NCBI RefSeq assembly: GCF_003583985.1
Contig: NZ_QXML01000002.1
Span: 62,001 to 126,000 of the forward strand
Source of the DNA: Algoriphagus lacus
Lineage (GTDB): Bacteria > Bacteroidota > Bacteroidia > Cytophagales > Cyclobacteriaceae
DNA: 64,000 nt
Direction: 5' to 3'
The translations under genes and the position numbers were made by a program. Below the pieces are notes generated by a model, which did not search any database, was not told the origin of the DNA, and saw only the letters and a list, made by a program, of their open reading frames with translations. This document shows, piece after piece, positions 56,095 to 64,000 of this stretch. Every line of letters begins with the position of its first letter. Position 1 is the stretch's first letter.

Positions 56095-57729
56095 CTACTT
56101 CCGCTCCACTTCCCTCAGATTCTCCATTTTCTTATTTCTCAGGAAGCCGTTGATGTCTTCGAAGTGCTCTTTCACGCGCTTGTTGCCAAACTCAAACACT
56201 TTGGTGACCAATCCGTCCAGGAAATCCCTATCGTGAGACACGACGATCAACGTTCCATCAAAGGCCTTCAAAGCGTCCTTGATGATGTCCTTGGTTTTCA
56301 TATCCAAGTGGTTGGTCGGTTCATCAAGAATCAGCAGGTTGACAGGTTCGAGCAACAGCTTAATCATCGCCAATCGCGTCTTTTCACCTCCTGAAAGCAC
56401 TTTAACCTTCTTGTTGATATCGTCCCCTTTGAACATGAAGGCACCCAATAGGTCCTTTATTTTGGTTCGAACTTCTCCAACGGCAATCTGATCAATCGTT
56501 TCAAAAATGCTCAGACTTTCATCCAGAAGCGATGCCTGATTCTGGGCAAAGTATCCGATCATGGCATTGTGCCCGAGTTCGCATTTGCCTTGGAAGTCGA
56601 TCTCCCCCATGATGGCTTTGATCATGGTGGATTTTCCTTCCCCGTTTTTTCCGACAAACGCTACTTTTTGGCCGAGTTCGATGGTCATGGAGGCGTTTTT
56701 GAACACTACATGGTCTCCATAGCTTTTGCTCATTTCGTCCACGATAACCGGATATTTTCCGGATCGGGGAGAAGGTGGGAACCTGAGTTTCAGTGCGGAA
56801 GTATCCACTTCGTCCACTTCCACGATTTCCAGTTTTTCCAGCATTTTCACACGGGACTGTACCTGAAGTGTTTTGGAATAAGTGCCTTTGAAGCGCTCGA
56901 TAAACTGCGTCGTATCGGCAATGAATTTCTGCTGTTCTTCGTAATGCTTTTGTTGGGTCTCCCGGCGCTCTTTGCGCAGCTCAAGGTAATGACTGTATTT
57001 GGCCTTGTAGTCGTAGATGCGGCCCATCGTCACTTCGATGGTGCGGGTAGTGATATTGTCCACAAAGGCCCGGTCGTGGGAAATTACAACTACGGCTTTT
57101 GCTTTGGTCATCAGAAATTCCTCCAGCCACTGGATCGACTCGATGTCGAGGTGGTTGGTTGGTTCGTCGAGCAGGATCAGGTCTGGTTTTTGCAAAAGAA
57201 TCTTGGCCAGCTCGATCCGCATTCTCCAGCCTCCGGAGAATTCGGAAGTGGACCGTTGGAAGTCCTCGCGAACGAATCCCAAACCCAACAACACTTTTTC
57301 TACCTCAGCTTCATAATTGACTTCCTCAATGGCGTAAAATTTCTCACTGAGTTCGGAGACCTTTTCGATCAGTTTGTAATAATCTTCAGATTCATAGTCC
57401 GTCCGGACGGTCAATTCCTCGTTGATCCGGTCAATTTCTTCTTTCATTCCCAGATAGGAAGCGAATGCCTTGGCAGTCTCCTCCATGACCGTGCAGTCAT
57501 CTGCTGTCAACAAATGCTGGGGAAGGTAGGCGACTACGTACCCCTTTGGAGCCGAAATCGCTCCGGAAGTTGGTTTGCTTTGACCGGCGATGATCTTGAG
57601 CAAAGTCGATTTGCCTGCTCCGTTTTTGCCCATCAAGGCGATCTTGTCGCTTTCGTTGATATTGAAGGTAATGTTGCTGAAGAGCGGAGTGCCACCGTGC
57701 ATGACGGTCACATTGTCAACTGAAATCAT
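56095..57729 (-). CDS. ABC-F family ATPase (YdiF/Uup-like)
   Basis: A 544-residue soluble protein with two ABC domains and no membrane helices. Walker A motifs GKNGAGKST and GKNGEGKST, signatures FSGGWRMRIEL and LSGGEKTRLAM, and Walker B LLDEPTNHLD are present, and the linker (ERRETQQKHYEEQQKFIADT) is charged. ABC-F proteins act on the ribosome; some give antibiotic resistance. The frame is open to 57762, but MISVDNVTVMHG at 57729 is the likely start. It is the second ABC-F gene of the window besides ettA. Confidence 0.92.
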   Translation of the reverse strand: MISVDNVTVMHGGTPLFSNITFNINESDKIALMGKNGAGKSTLLKIIAGQSKPTSGAISAPKGYVVAYLPQHLLTADDCTVMEETAKAFASYLGMKEEIDRINEELTVRTDYESEDYYKLIEKVSELSEKFYAIEEVNYEAEVEKVLLGLGFVREDFQRSTSEFSGGWRMRIELAKILLQKPDLILLDEPTNHLDIESIQWLEEFLMTKAKAVVVISHDRAFVDNITTRTIEVTMGRIYDYKAKYSHYLELRKERRETQQKHYEEQQKFIADTTQFIERFKGTYSKTLQVQSRVKMLEKLEIVEVDEVDTSALKLRFPPSPRSGKYPVIVDEMSKSYGDHVVFKNASMTIELGQKVAFVGKNGEGKSTMIKAIMGEIDFQGKCELGHNAMIGYFAQNQASLLDESLSIFETIDQIAVGEVRTKIKDLLGAFMFKGDDINKKVKVLSGGEKTRLAMIKLLLEPVNLLILDEPTNHLDMKTKDIIKDALKAFDGTLIVVSHDRDFLDGLVTKVFEFGNKRVKEHFEDINGFLRNKKMENLREVERK

Positions 57730-57762
57730 GAACTTGGAAATTGAAGGGGCAAAGGTAGACAA

Positions 57763-57874
57763 TTGAAGATTGAAAAATTTGAAGATTGGAAAATTAGCTG
57801 ATACTCAATGGTCAGTGGTCCATAGTCTATCGACTCCATGATTATATGCCAACTATGATCTATCGACTATGGAC
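57763..57874. repeat. Gene-free stretch with direct and inverted short repeats
   Basis: Two 17-nt near-identical copies of TTGAAGATTGRAAAATT (57763-57779 and 57779-57795) are followed by a perfect inverted repeat GTCCATAGTC (57818-57827) / GACTATGGAC (57865-57874), with CTATCGACT repeated directly at 57827-57835 and 57860-57868. No gene is present in this gap. Confidence 0.6.
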
Positions 57875-57903
57875 TATACCCTATAAAAACTTAACTTCGC
57901 CCC

Positions 57904-59802
57904 ATGCTTGTAATCGTCACCGGGGTTTCAGGAACTGGGAAAACCACCATCGGAAAGCTTTTGGCCGAGAGGCTGCGACTTCCTTTTTTTGATGCGGATC
58001 ATTTTCATCCTGCTGAAAACATCGCAAAAATGAGCGCCGGTCATCCCCTCAATGATGAAGACAGACAGCCATGGCTTCAGGCATTAGCAGATCAACTGAT
58101 TGCATCGGAACAAAAAGGAGGTGCTATTTTGGCCTGTTCGGCTTTGAAAAACTCCTATCGAGAGAAGCTCTCTATGTCCGAAAATCTCCGTTGGATACAC
58201 CTAACCGGGGAGCGGGACCTGATTTGGGAGCGGATGCTTGCCCGCAAAAACCACTACATGAAAGCCGGAATGCTGGATTCTCAACTTGCAACTTGGGAGA
58301 AACCACTGACTGGATTTGAACTTGATATTTCCGGGACTCCAGAAAGCATTCTTAAGGAGTCTCTTTCTTACCTAAAATCTCAACCTATGAAAATGAAAAT
58401 GGGAGTGATCGGAATGGGAGTGATGGGCAAAAGCCTGGCACTGAATCTCGCCGAAAAAGGTGTTCCCGTATCACTTTACAACCGATTTGTTGCCGGAAAA
58501 GAAGAAGGGATTGCCCAAAAGGTGCTCGAGGAAAACCCTGAATTTTCCAATATGCTTGCCTTTGAGAATTTGCAAAATTTTGTGGATTCGCTTGAAAAGC
58601 CGAGACGGATCTTAATGATGATTCCTGCCGGAGCGGCGATCGATGCCCAGTTGGATGCCTTGATTCCGATGTTGGAAAAAGACGATTTGGTCATTGACGG
58701 GGGGAATTCCTTCTATAAGGATTCCGAGCGAAGAGTGGATCGGTTGAAGGAAGTGGGCATGCATTTTTTACCCATGGGGGTATCCGGAGGAGAAGAAGGG
58801 GCAAGAAGGGGTCCATCCATTATGCCAGGCGGAAATGCAGAGGGCTATGCCATGGTGGAGGATTTCTTGGGAAGAATTTCCGCCAAAGACAAAAACGGCA
58901 AACCTTGTGTGACTTACGTGGGACCGGGTGGTTCCGGCCACTTCATCAAAATGGTCCACAATTCCATCGAGTATGGAGAAATGCAGGTATTGGCGGAGCT
59001 GACACACCTGCTTCGGTTTGGCTTTGGTTGTACACCGGAGAAAGTTTCGGAGATTTTTACAGATTGGGGAAATGGTGAATTGAAGTCCTTCCTGTTGGAA
59101 ATCACTGCTGATCTGCTGCTTTTCAAGGAAAACGGTGAATTACTTTTGGATAAAATCCTCGATCAGGCAGGTCAAAAAGGCACCGGCGCTTGGTCATTGA
59201 CTACTGCCTTGGAATACGGAATTCCTTACAGTCCTTTGGCTGAGTCGGTCAATGCACGGGGTGTTTCCGGAGAGAAAGCCATGCGAGTGGCATTTGCAAA
59301 AACCTTCGAGCATGAGTTTGTCTCTGTGAAAGGAAGCTTGGAAGAATGGCTGCCCAAAATCAAAGCAGCCTATTCCCTGGCTCGCATCATCAATCATGAA
59401 GTCGGTTTCCGATTGATGAAAACTGTCTCCGATACCAAGGACTGGAAGCTCAATTTCAACGAAATTGCCAGAATCTGGACCAATGGATGCATCATTCGAT
59501 CCGGTTTGATGGAGAATATTTCCTCGAATTATTCAGATTCTGTTTCGTTCTTCGAAATGAAGGGAGTGAAGGAGAAGGTTATTTCAGGAAGAAAAGCTTT
59601 GGCAGAATTGGTCGGGCTTGGTCTGACCCACGGATTTGCTCTGCCTGTGATGAGCGCAGGGATCAATTATTTGTTGGGAAGAATCACAGCAGAGTCCAGT
59701 GCTTCGGTGATTCAGGCACAGCGGGATTATTTCGGAGCGCACACCTACCAGCGCAAAGATGATCCAAGTGGAAAGTTTTATCACACGCAGTGGAATTCGT
59801 AA
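57904..59802 (+). CDS. Fused gluconokinase / 6-phosphogluconate dehydrogenase
   Basis: A 632-residue two-domain enzyme. Residues 1-160 are a GntK-type gluconokinase (P-loop GVSGTGKT at 7-14, FFDADHFHPAENIAKMSAG substrate loop). From Met162 the chain is a full-length decarboxylating 6-phosphogluconate dehydrogenase: GMGVMGKSLALNLAEKG Rossmann motif, SGGEEGARRGPSIMPGG, and GSGHFIKMVHNSIEYGE with catalytic Lys349 and Asn353. The reading frame is continuous with no stop at the join. The two activities turn gluconate into 6-phosphogluconate and then ribulose 5-phosphate. Promoter-like TAACTTCG lies just before the ATG. Confidence 0.93.
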   Translation: MLVIVTGVSGTGKTTIGKLLAERLRLPFFDADHFHPAENIAKMSAGHPLNDEDRQPWLQALADQLIASEQKGGAILACSALKNSYREKLSMSENLRWIHLTGERDLIWERMLARKNHYMKAGMLDSQLATWEKPLTGFELDISGTPESILKESLSYLKSQPMKMKMGVIGMGVMGKSLALNLAEKGVPVSLYNRFVAGKEEGIAQKVLEENPEFSNMLAFENLQNFVDSLEKPRRILMMIPAGAAIDAQLDALIPMLEKDDLVIDGGNSFYKDSERRVDRLKEVGMHFLPMGVSGGEEGARRGPSIMPGGNAEGYAMVEDFLGRISAKDKNGKPCVTYVGPGGSGHFIKMVHNSIEYGEMQVLAELTHLLRFGFGCTPEKVSEIFTDWGNGELKSFLLEITADLLLFKENGELLLDKILDQAGQKGTGAWSLTTALEYGIPYSPLAESVNARGVSGEKAMRVAFAKTFEHEFVSVKGSLEEWLPKIKAAYSLARIINHEVGFRLMKTVSDTKDWKLNFNEIARIWTNGCIIRSGLMENISSNYSDSVSFFEMKGVKEKVISGRKALAELVGLGLTHGFALPVMSAGINYLLGRITAESSASVIQAQRDYFGAHTYQRKDDPSGKFYHTQWNS

Positions 59803-59826
59803 TTGCATATCACAAAATTTGAAATA

Positions 59827-59866
59827 AAAGAGGCTGGAGCGATTCAGCCTCTTTTTGTTTTTTAGT
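59827..59866 (+). terminator. Terminator of the gntK-gnd fusion gene
   Basis: Ten-base arms AAAGAGGCTG (59827-59836) and CAGCCTCTTT (59845-59854) with an 8-nt loop and a long T run. Confidence 0.88.
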
Positions 59867-59870
59867 ATTT

Positions 59871-59936
59871 CACGCTAAGTCGCAAGGACGCAAAGCCAAT
59901 GAATTTCTCTGCGTCTTAAGCGTCTTTGCGAGAGAT
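59871..59936. repeat. Degenerate imperfect palindrome of CGCAAAGACGC-type words
   Basis: The left half (CGCTAAGTCGCAAGGACGCAA) and the right half (CTCTGCGTCTTAAGCGTCTT) are imperfect inverted copies built on the word GACGCAAAG. Similar CGCAAAGACGCAAAG word repeats are known to me from intergenic DNA of other bacteria. No coding sense is seen. Confidence 0.55.
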
Positions 59937-60025
59937 GAAAATGTGAATCCAAAAAAATCTACCACCGGATTGGTTTGGAAGGAGGAAAGGCCGAACTTAA
60001 GTTCTAAATCCAAATCCACCCAGCC

Positions 60026-61396
60026 ATGAAGCCAATCAAACTTTTGTGCCTACTCCTTTTTGCGAGTTGCTTTTTGAGTTCTGTTTCCTTTTCTCAGGAT
60101 CTTATTCTGAAAAACGTAAATATCGTGACCATGCAGGATGACAAAGTCCTGGAAAACCATGCGATTTATGTGAAAGATGGGGTCATCATGGAAATTGCCC
60201 CTGAGGAGGACCTTACTGTAGCCGGGTACCGCACCATTGATGGGAGAGGCTACTATATTTTCCCTGGCTTGGCAGAGTTTCACGGACACTTACCCAATCC
60301 GGAGCAATACGGACCGGAGTTTCAGGAAGAAGTCATGATGCTTTACCTGGCAAATGGGGTGTTGCGAATTCGAAGCATGCTGGGGCATGAGTCCCATTTG
60401 GCACTTCGGGATCGGGTGATGAAAGGAGAATTGTTGGGACCCCGGACTTTTGTTTCCGGACCTTCCCTGAACGGAACTTCAGTTGCTGATCCGGATGCCG
60501 GCCGAGCAATGGTTCGTGCGCAGAAAGCAGCCGGTTATGATCACCTCAAATTGCATCCGGGATTGGATACCCCCAAGTTTTTGGCGATAGCCGATGAAGC
60601 AAAAAAGCAGGGGATTTTCTATGGAGGCCATGTGTCCTTGGATGTAGGCTTGGTGACTTCGGTGACCCGTGGTTATCGCTCAGTTGAGCATATTGACGGT
60701 TTTTTGGAGGCAATGCTTCCGGATGGGACAGTTATTGATCCGACCGTTTCTGGACCGTTCAATATGAACTTGGTTGGTCAGGTAGATAAAAGCAAACTGG
60801 CAGGATTGATCCAGCTTTGTTTGGAAAATAAAACTTGGATGGCTCCGACGCTGACCTTGTTTGAGCGTTATTTTGGCTATCAGCCAGCCTATGAGTTGAG
60901 ACAGCAGCCGGAGATGCTATACCTACCGGGCTTATTGGTTACCCAGTGGTTTAATACCAAATCCAAATTGGAATCGGATGGAGTCTTGGCCGAAGCGAAA
61001 GTCAAGCCTTACCTTGAATTCCGTCAGTGGCTATTTCTGGAACTCCACAAAGCCGGAGTTCCGATGATCATGAGCTCGGATTCCCCCCAAGTATTCAATG
61101 TGCCGGGATTTTCAATCCATCGCGAAATCGAATCCATGTCCAAGGCGGGGATGTCCAATTATGAGATTCTTAAAACCGGAACCGTCAATCCTGCCAAGTA
61201 TATGGAACAGGAGGGGCAGTGGGGGGTGCTGAAGCCGGGTGCAGCAGCTGAGTTTGTGATGGTTCAAAAGAATCCCTTGGAGGATTTGACCACCATGCAA
61301 AAGCCTCAGGCGATCATGATTCAGGGCAAGTTTATCCAGCGGGATGAGTTGCAGTTGCAGTTAAATCTGATCCGACAAAAGTATCTCAGACAGTAA
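60026..61396 (+). CDS. Secreted amidohydrolase (imidazolonepropionase-like)
   Basis: A 456-residue metal-dependent hydrolase with a signal peptide (1-24, ending SVSFSQ). Metal-site residues are His86 and His88 in AEFHGHLP, Lys in DHLKLHPG, His in GGHVS and VEHIDGF, and Asp in MSSDSPQ. The beta domain at both ends (ILKNVNIVTMQDD, AAEFVMVQKNPLEDL) is complete. The substrate is unknown; family members cleave cyclic amides, dipeptides or organophosphates. It lies 223 nt after the gntK-gnd gene and before galM on the same strand. Confidence 0.9.
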   Translation: MKPIKLLCLLLFASCFLSSVSFSQDLILKNVNIVTMQDDKVLENHAIYVKDGVIMEIAPEEDLTVAGYRTIDGRGYYIFPGLAEFHGHLPNPEQYGPEFQEEVMMLYLANGVLRIRSMLGHESHLALRDRVMKGELLGPRTFVSGPSLNGTSVADPDAGRAMVRAQKAAGYDHLKLHPGLDTPKFLAIADEAKKQGIFYGGHVSLDVGLVTSVTRGYRSVEHIDGFLEAMLPDGTVIDPTVSGPFNMNLVGQVDKSKLAGLIQLCLENKTWMAPTLTLFERYFGYQPAYELRQQPEMLYLPGLLVTQWFNTKSKLESDGVLAEAKVKPYLEFRQWLFLELHKAGVPMIMSSDSPQVFNVPGFSIHREIESMSKAGMSNYEILKTGTVNPAKYMEQEGQWGVLKPGAAAEFVMVQKNPLEDLTTMQKPQAIMIQGKFIQRDELQLQLNLIRQKYLRQ

Positions 61397-61534
61397 TATT
61401 TTGGATCTATGATCTCGGATTTGAAATCCTCAACTTGGCCAGTTATTCTAGAATATGTAATCTAGGATGGTTAATTCAGTTTTATCTGAGATCCGGACCA
61501 AGCCAAATCTTCCAATTTTGAAATTAAATAACCC

Positions 61535-62671
61535 ATGAAATACCTATCTATTTTCGGTACTGCAGCCATGCTCTCAGCAGCGGTAGCCTGTTCTCAAAAA
61601 CCAACTCAAGAACCTGTTAAAGAAGAAATTAACCTTATGATTAAATCAGAACAAGTGGCCGAACACAACGGCCAGCCGGTTTTCCACTACATCCTTGATA
61701 ATGGAAACATGCAGGTGGAAATGTCCAATTACGGAGGCTTGATCTCCAAAATCATCGCTCCGGATAAGAATGGAAATCTTGAAAATATCACCTTGACTCT
61801 GGACAGTGTGGCAGAGTATCTAACTAAGCCAAACCCATTTTTTGGTGCTACAGCCGGTCGGGTGGCCAATCGGATTTCCAATGCTCAATTTTCCCTGGAT
61901 GGGATTACCTACGAACTTGCAAAGACTAACGGGGACAACCATTTGCATGGAGGAGTGGAAGGCTTTAACAAGAAAGTCTGGACTCCTGAAACTTACTCCA
62001 ATGACTCCGTAGTCGGGGTCAAAATGACTTATCTGAGTGTAGATGGAGAAGAAGGCTATCCCGGAAATCTGCAAACCACGCTTTGGATGGAGCTTACTCC
62101 TGATAATACTTTGAGAATCCGATTCGAATCTACAACGGACAAAAAAACCATAGTCAACCTGACAAACCACACCTACTTCAACCTCGGTGGGATGGAGCGG
62201 GATGCACAGGATCATGAGTTTCAGTTTTGGGCAGATGCTTATACTCCAGTGGATGAGGAGTTGATTCCTACCGGAGAGGTCAAAGATGTGACCGGAACTC
62301 CCTTCGACTTCCGCAGTCCAAAAATCCTAGGCGATCAGATCGCTGCCAATGGAGGTGGATTTGACCACAACATGGTCATGAAGCAGGAAAAGTCAGCCGA
62401 TATGAAGCACTTTGTCCGCGTGCGCCATACTGAAAGCGGTCGCGTGATGGACATGTATTCCGACAATTTGGGAGTACAGTTTTATACCGGAAACTTCCTG
62501 GACAAATTCGCCGGGGCGGATGGAAAAGTCTACGACAAGCATTGGGGCTTCTGCCTGGAATCCCAAAACTGGCCTGATGCCATCAACAAGCCCAACTTTC
62601 CAAGCCCGATCCTAAATCCTGGCGAGAAGTATGTGCATACCATTGAGTATCGCTTTTCTGTAGAGAAGTAA
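61535..62671 (+). CDS. galM: Aldose 1-epimerase (galactose mutarotase), lipoprotein
   Basis: A 378-residue mutarotase that interconverts alpha and beta aldohexoses. A lipoprotein signal (MLSAAVAC, Cys19) places it in the periplasm on a membrane. NHTYFNLGG, GFDHNMVMK, and CLESQNWPDAINKPNFP carry the catalytic His and Glu. A periplasmic mutarotase would act on imported sugars before uptake. No galactose-operon genes flank it. Confidence 0.93.
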   Translation: MKYLSIFGTAAMLSAAVACSQKPTQEPVKEEINLMIKSEQVAEHNGQPVFHYILDNGNMQVEMSNYGGLISKIIAPDKNGNLENITLTLDSVAEYLTKPNPFFGATAGRVANRISNAQFSLDGITYELAKTNGDNHLHGGVEGFNKKVWTPETYSNDSVVGVKMTYLSVDGEEGYPGNLQTTLWMELTPDNTLRIRFESTTDKKTIVNLTNHTYFNLGGMERDAQDHEFQFWADAYTPVDEELIPTGEVKDVTGTPFDFRSPKILGDQIAANGGGFDHNMVMKQEKSADMKHFVRVRHTESGRVMDMYSDNLGVQFYTGNFLDKFAGADGKVYDKHWGFCLESQNWPDAINKPNFPSPILNPGEKYVHTIEYRFSVEK

Positions 62672-62776
62672 AGCATTGGGTTAGGCATTACTAGCGATTT
62701 TACCCGTTTTTTTTTGAGTTTAAAGTCCCTGAAAGAGAATTCTCAGGTATAAATTCTTGAGAAACTGAGGTCAAAT

Positions 62777-62812
62777 AAATCCCGGATCAGATTTCTGATT
62801 CGGGATTTTCTT
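62777..62812. terminator. Terminator between galM and the phnD-like gene
   Basis: Fourteen-base arms AAATCCCGGATCAG (62777-62790) and CTGATTCGGGATTT (62795-62808) with one wobble and an ATTT loop. A/T runs on both sides allow use by both convergent genes. Confidence 0.8.
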
Positions 62813-63717
62813 TAGTTTGAAAACTGCTTGAGGATCTTCTCCATTCCCTTTTTATCTCCGGACTGTTTCATGAATGCATCGTAATAATCCTCACTGATAG
62901 GAGTGTATTGATCGGTTTGAGCGGCTTCACTCCATCCTGATTTGACTGACTCCAGTGCGGCTTTATTGCTTTCATGTAGATTCAGGAAGGTGTTTTGAAT
63001 CGATTTGGCGGTTTTTGGTTCGATTCTTTTGTGAAGCAAAACCGGTCCCAAAGGAATTTCAGGTGAAAGCCAGACCAAATGGACTTTCTTCGCCATTTCA
63101 GGATCTTTTTGGGATTCAAAAAACTCGTTGCTTCCCAAGGCACCGAGCTCCGCTTTCCCATCGGCAATTGACTCCAAAGTGGCCTTATGGGTTTTTCCAT
63201 AGGAGACCGAGTTGAAAACTGATTCTGGGTTTGGAATGCCCTGAGAATTAAAAATCAGTCTCGGGACCAGATTGCCGGAAGTGGACCCCTGACTTACCAA
63301 AAGCAAATTAGTTTTCTCAGCCTGTTGCTTTGCATCTGCTAATGTGCGGATTCCGGAAGCAGTACTTGAGACAATGGCGGTTTTATAATTGTCTTTTGCA
63401 TCGTCTCTGATTTGCAGGACGAGCGAAGGATACATGGAATAGCTTGAATTTCCAGCCTCCAAAAGCAGGTATCCCAAGGTATTGATCAGGGCAATATCCA
63501 CTTCATCATTTTGGATCGCTTGGACAAATTCATGAACAGTTGGATAGCTTTTTACACTTACTCTTATCCCAGTTTGCTTGCTGATCTCATCTGCCAGAGG
63601 AGTGATGTTTTTGATTCGGTCATTTTCGGCATAGCGGTAAGTTGCCAAAACCAATTCCTGCCCTTTGGCCCCAAAAACCAAATGGACAAATACGATAAGT
63701 GCAGTGAGCGTTTTCAT
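62812..63717 (-). CDS. PhnD-type phosphate/phosphonate ABC transporter substrate-binding protein
   Basis: A 301-residue periplasmic binding protein. A signal peptide (1-19, ending FGAKGQ) lacks a lipobox, so the mature protein is soluble in the periplasm. ATYRYAENDRIKNITPLADEI, EVDIALINTLGYLL, and the ligand-loop SQGSTSGNLVPRL are PhnD-family features. No ATPase or permease gene is adjacent, so it is an orphan in this window; PhnD-like proteins also bind phosphite, and some act in sensing. Confidence 0.88.
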   Translation of the reverse strand: MKTLTALIVFVHLVFGAKGQELVLATYRYAENDRIKNITPLADEISKQTGIRVSVKSYPTVHEFVQAIQNDEVDIALINTLGYLLLEAGNSSYSMYPSLVLQIRDDAKDNYKTAIVSSTASGIRTLADAKQQAEKTNLLLVSQGSTSGNLVPRLIFNSQGIPNPESVFNSVSYGKTHKATLESIADGKAELGALGSNEFFESQKDPEMAKKVHLVWLSPEIPLGPVLLHKRIEPKTAKSIQNTFLNLHESNKAALESVKSGWSEAAQTDQYTPISEDYYDAFMKQSGDKKGMEKILKQFSN

Positions 63718-63909
63718 CTTTTTTAGGCAAGATTGGAAAGCTCCCTTTCGGGTTGCATGGACTGGGAGTTATTTGAAAAGTGCGGCTTCTTTTTGTAGTT
63801 TTTGGCCAAACCAAAAAAACTAAAAGTAAGGATTCCAAATCCAAAGGAATTCAAAAAACATCCAACAGGATTGAGACTTTGAAAGTGGTGATTGGTTAGA
63901 CAATCATTC

Positions 63910-64000
63910 CTAATTAAAGGCTATTTCAAATTTAAGAGAAATAAATTCTGCAGGCTTGACCAGGGCAAGTCCCACAACCAAAATGCCCTTCCCTTCCAAA
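63910..64000 (-). CDS. C-terminal fragment, possible contractile-tail sheath protein (5' end outside window)
   Basis: On the minus strand a frame enters at the right edge (codons from 63999) and ends in TAG at 63910-63912 after 29 residues. The end reads ILVVGLALVKPAEFISLKF followed by EIAFN. The pattern (IG-A-V-PAEFI-L-F) resembles the last strand of phage, pyocin and extracellular-contractile-injection-system sheath proteins. No ribosome binding site or start is in view. A short fragment cannot prove the family; an unrelated beta-strand tail is the alternative. Codon use is like that of neighbouring genes. Confidence 0.4.
   Translation of the reverse strand, partial: LEGKGILVVGLALVKPAEFISLKFEIAFN

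Noticed and set aside
56569-57723. A 384-codon open frame on the plus strand opposite the ABC-F gene
   Set aside because: It lies wholly antisense to a gene with intact ABC motifs and has His/Phe-rich, low-sense composition typical of mirror frames.
58387-59802. Separate gnd gene starting at the internal ATG
   Set aside because: The upstream gluconokinase frame runs into it without a stop, so a fusion is the simpler reading; the internal start is kept only as a possibility.

Overview
The window is an ordinary, gene-dense piece of chromosome from a member of the Bacteroidota, most likely order Cytophagales and plausibly an Algoriphagus-like Cyclobacteriaceae. This rests on promoters of the TTTG-N20-TAnnTTTG type (rplM, rpsT), a tmRNA tag of the Bacteroidota form (GETSYAMAA), families largely typical of that phylum (DUF3078, DUF5687, DUF3108 and DUF349 proteins, a Cys-type sulfatase, LytS/LytTR pairs), and weak or absent Shine-Dalgarno sequences. 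The genus is inferred from family recognition; no database search was possible. About 61 coding genes and one RNA gene are supported. There is no tRNA, rRNA, CRISPR array, transposase or recognisable prophage inside the window.

Layout. 1-5.4 kb: end of an M1 aminopeptidase gene, a secreted sulfatase, a LON-domain protein, gap, and a cytosolic trypsin-like protease. 5.4-10.3 kb: monomeric isocitrate dehydrogenase, then an overlapping leftward operon (hemerythrin/RIC-like protein, ruvX, def, omega-amidase). 10.5-16.1 kb: S41 protease, VOC protein, nitroreductase, a DUF5687 permease with its ATPase, and a small lipoprotein. 16.2-23.2 kb: ssrA (tmRNA), dnaX with an A10 run that splits it into two frames, and a leftward envelope/processing group (M16 peptidase, O-methyltransferase, LysM transglycosylase, DUF3078 barrel). 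23.3-28.2 kb: glycosyltransferase, pepP, and the operon rplM-rpsI-rpsB-tsf. 28.3-35.6 kb: RluA-type pseudouridine synthase, a HipA-like kinase with DUF3037, a PhoRB-type two-component system, DUF3108 protein, recA, and a MacB-like permease. 35.8-41.9 kb: queA, ispD, a LiaF-like membrane protein followed by a LytS/LytTR system, DUF2795 and DUF349 proteins. 42-53 kb: ettA, an aminotransferase, a zinc phospholipase/nuclease-like protein, rpsT, radC, DUF1684, and pheT-(coiled coil)-zapA-rny. 53-64 kb: MtfA-like peptidase, two sugar-acid oxidoreductases, an ABC-F protein, a gluconokinase/6-phosphogluconate dehydrogenase fusion, amidohydrolase, galactose mutarotase, PhnD-type binding protein, and at the right edge the last 29 codons of a protein that looks like a contractile tail sheath.

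How the genes work together. Most are housekeeping: translation and ribosome rescue (rplM, rpsI, rpsB, tsf, rpsT, pheT, def, ettA, ssrA, queA), replication and repair (dnaX, recA, ruvX, radC), RNA decay and division (rny, zapA), and central carbon flow (gap, icd, gntK-gnd). The points most worth a second look are the dnaX homopolymer frameshift, the gntK-gnd fusion, two 33-nt palindromes that differ only by compensatory changes in their arms, the HipA-like/DUF3037 pair, the LiaF-like/LytS/LytTR arrangement, and the sheath-like C-terminus at the right edge, which may mark an extracellular contractile injection system or prophage just outside the window.
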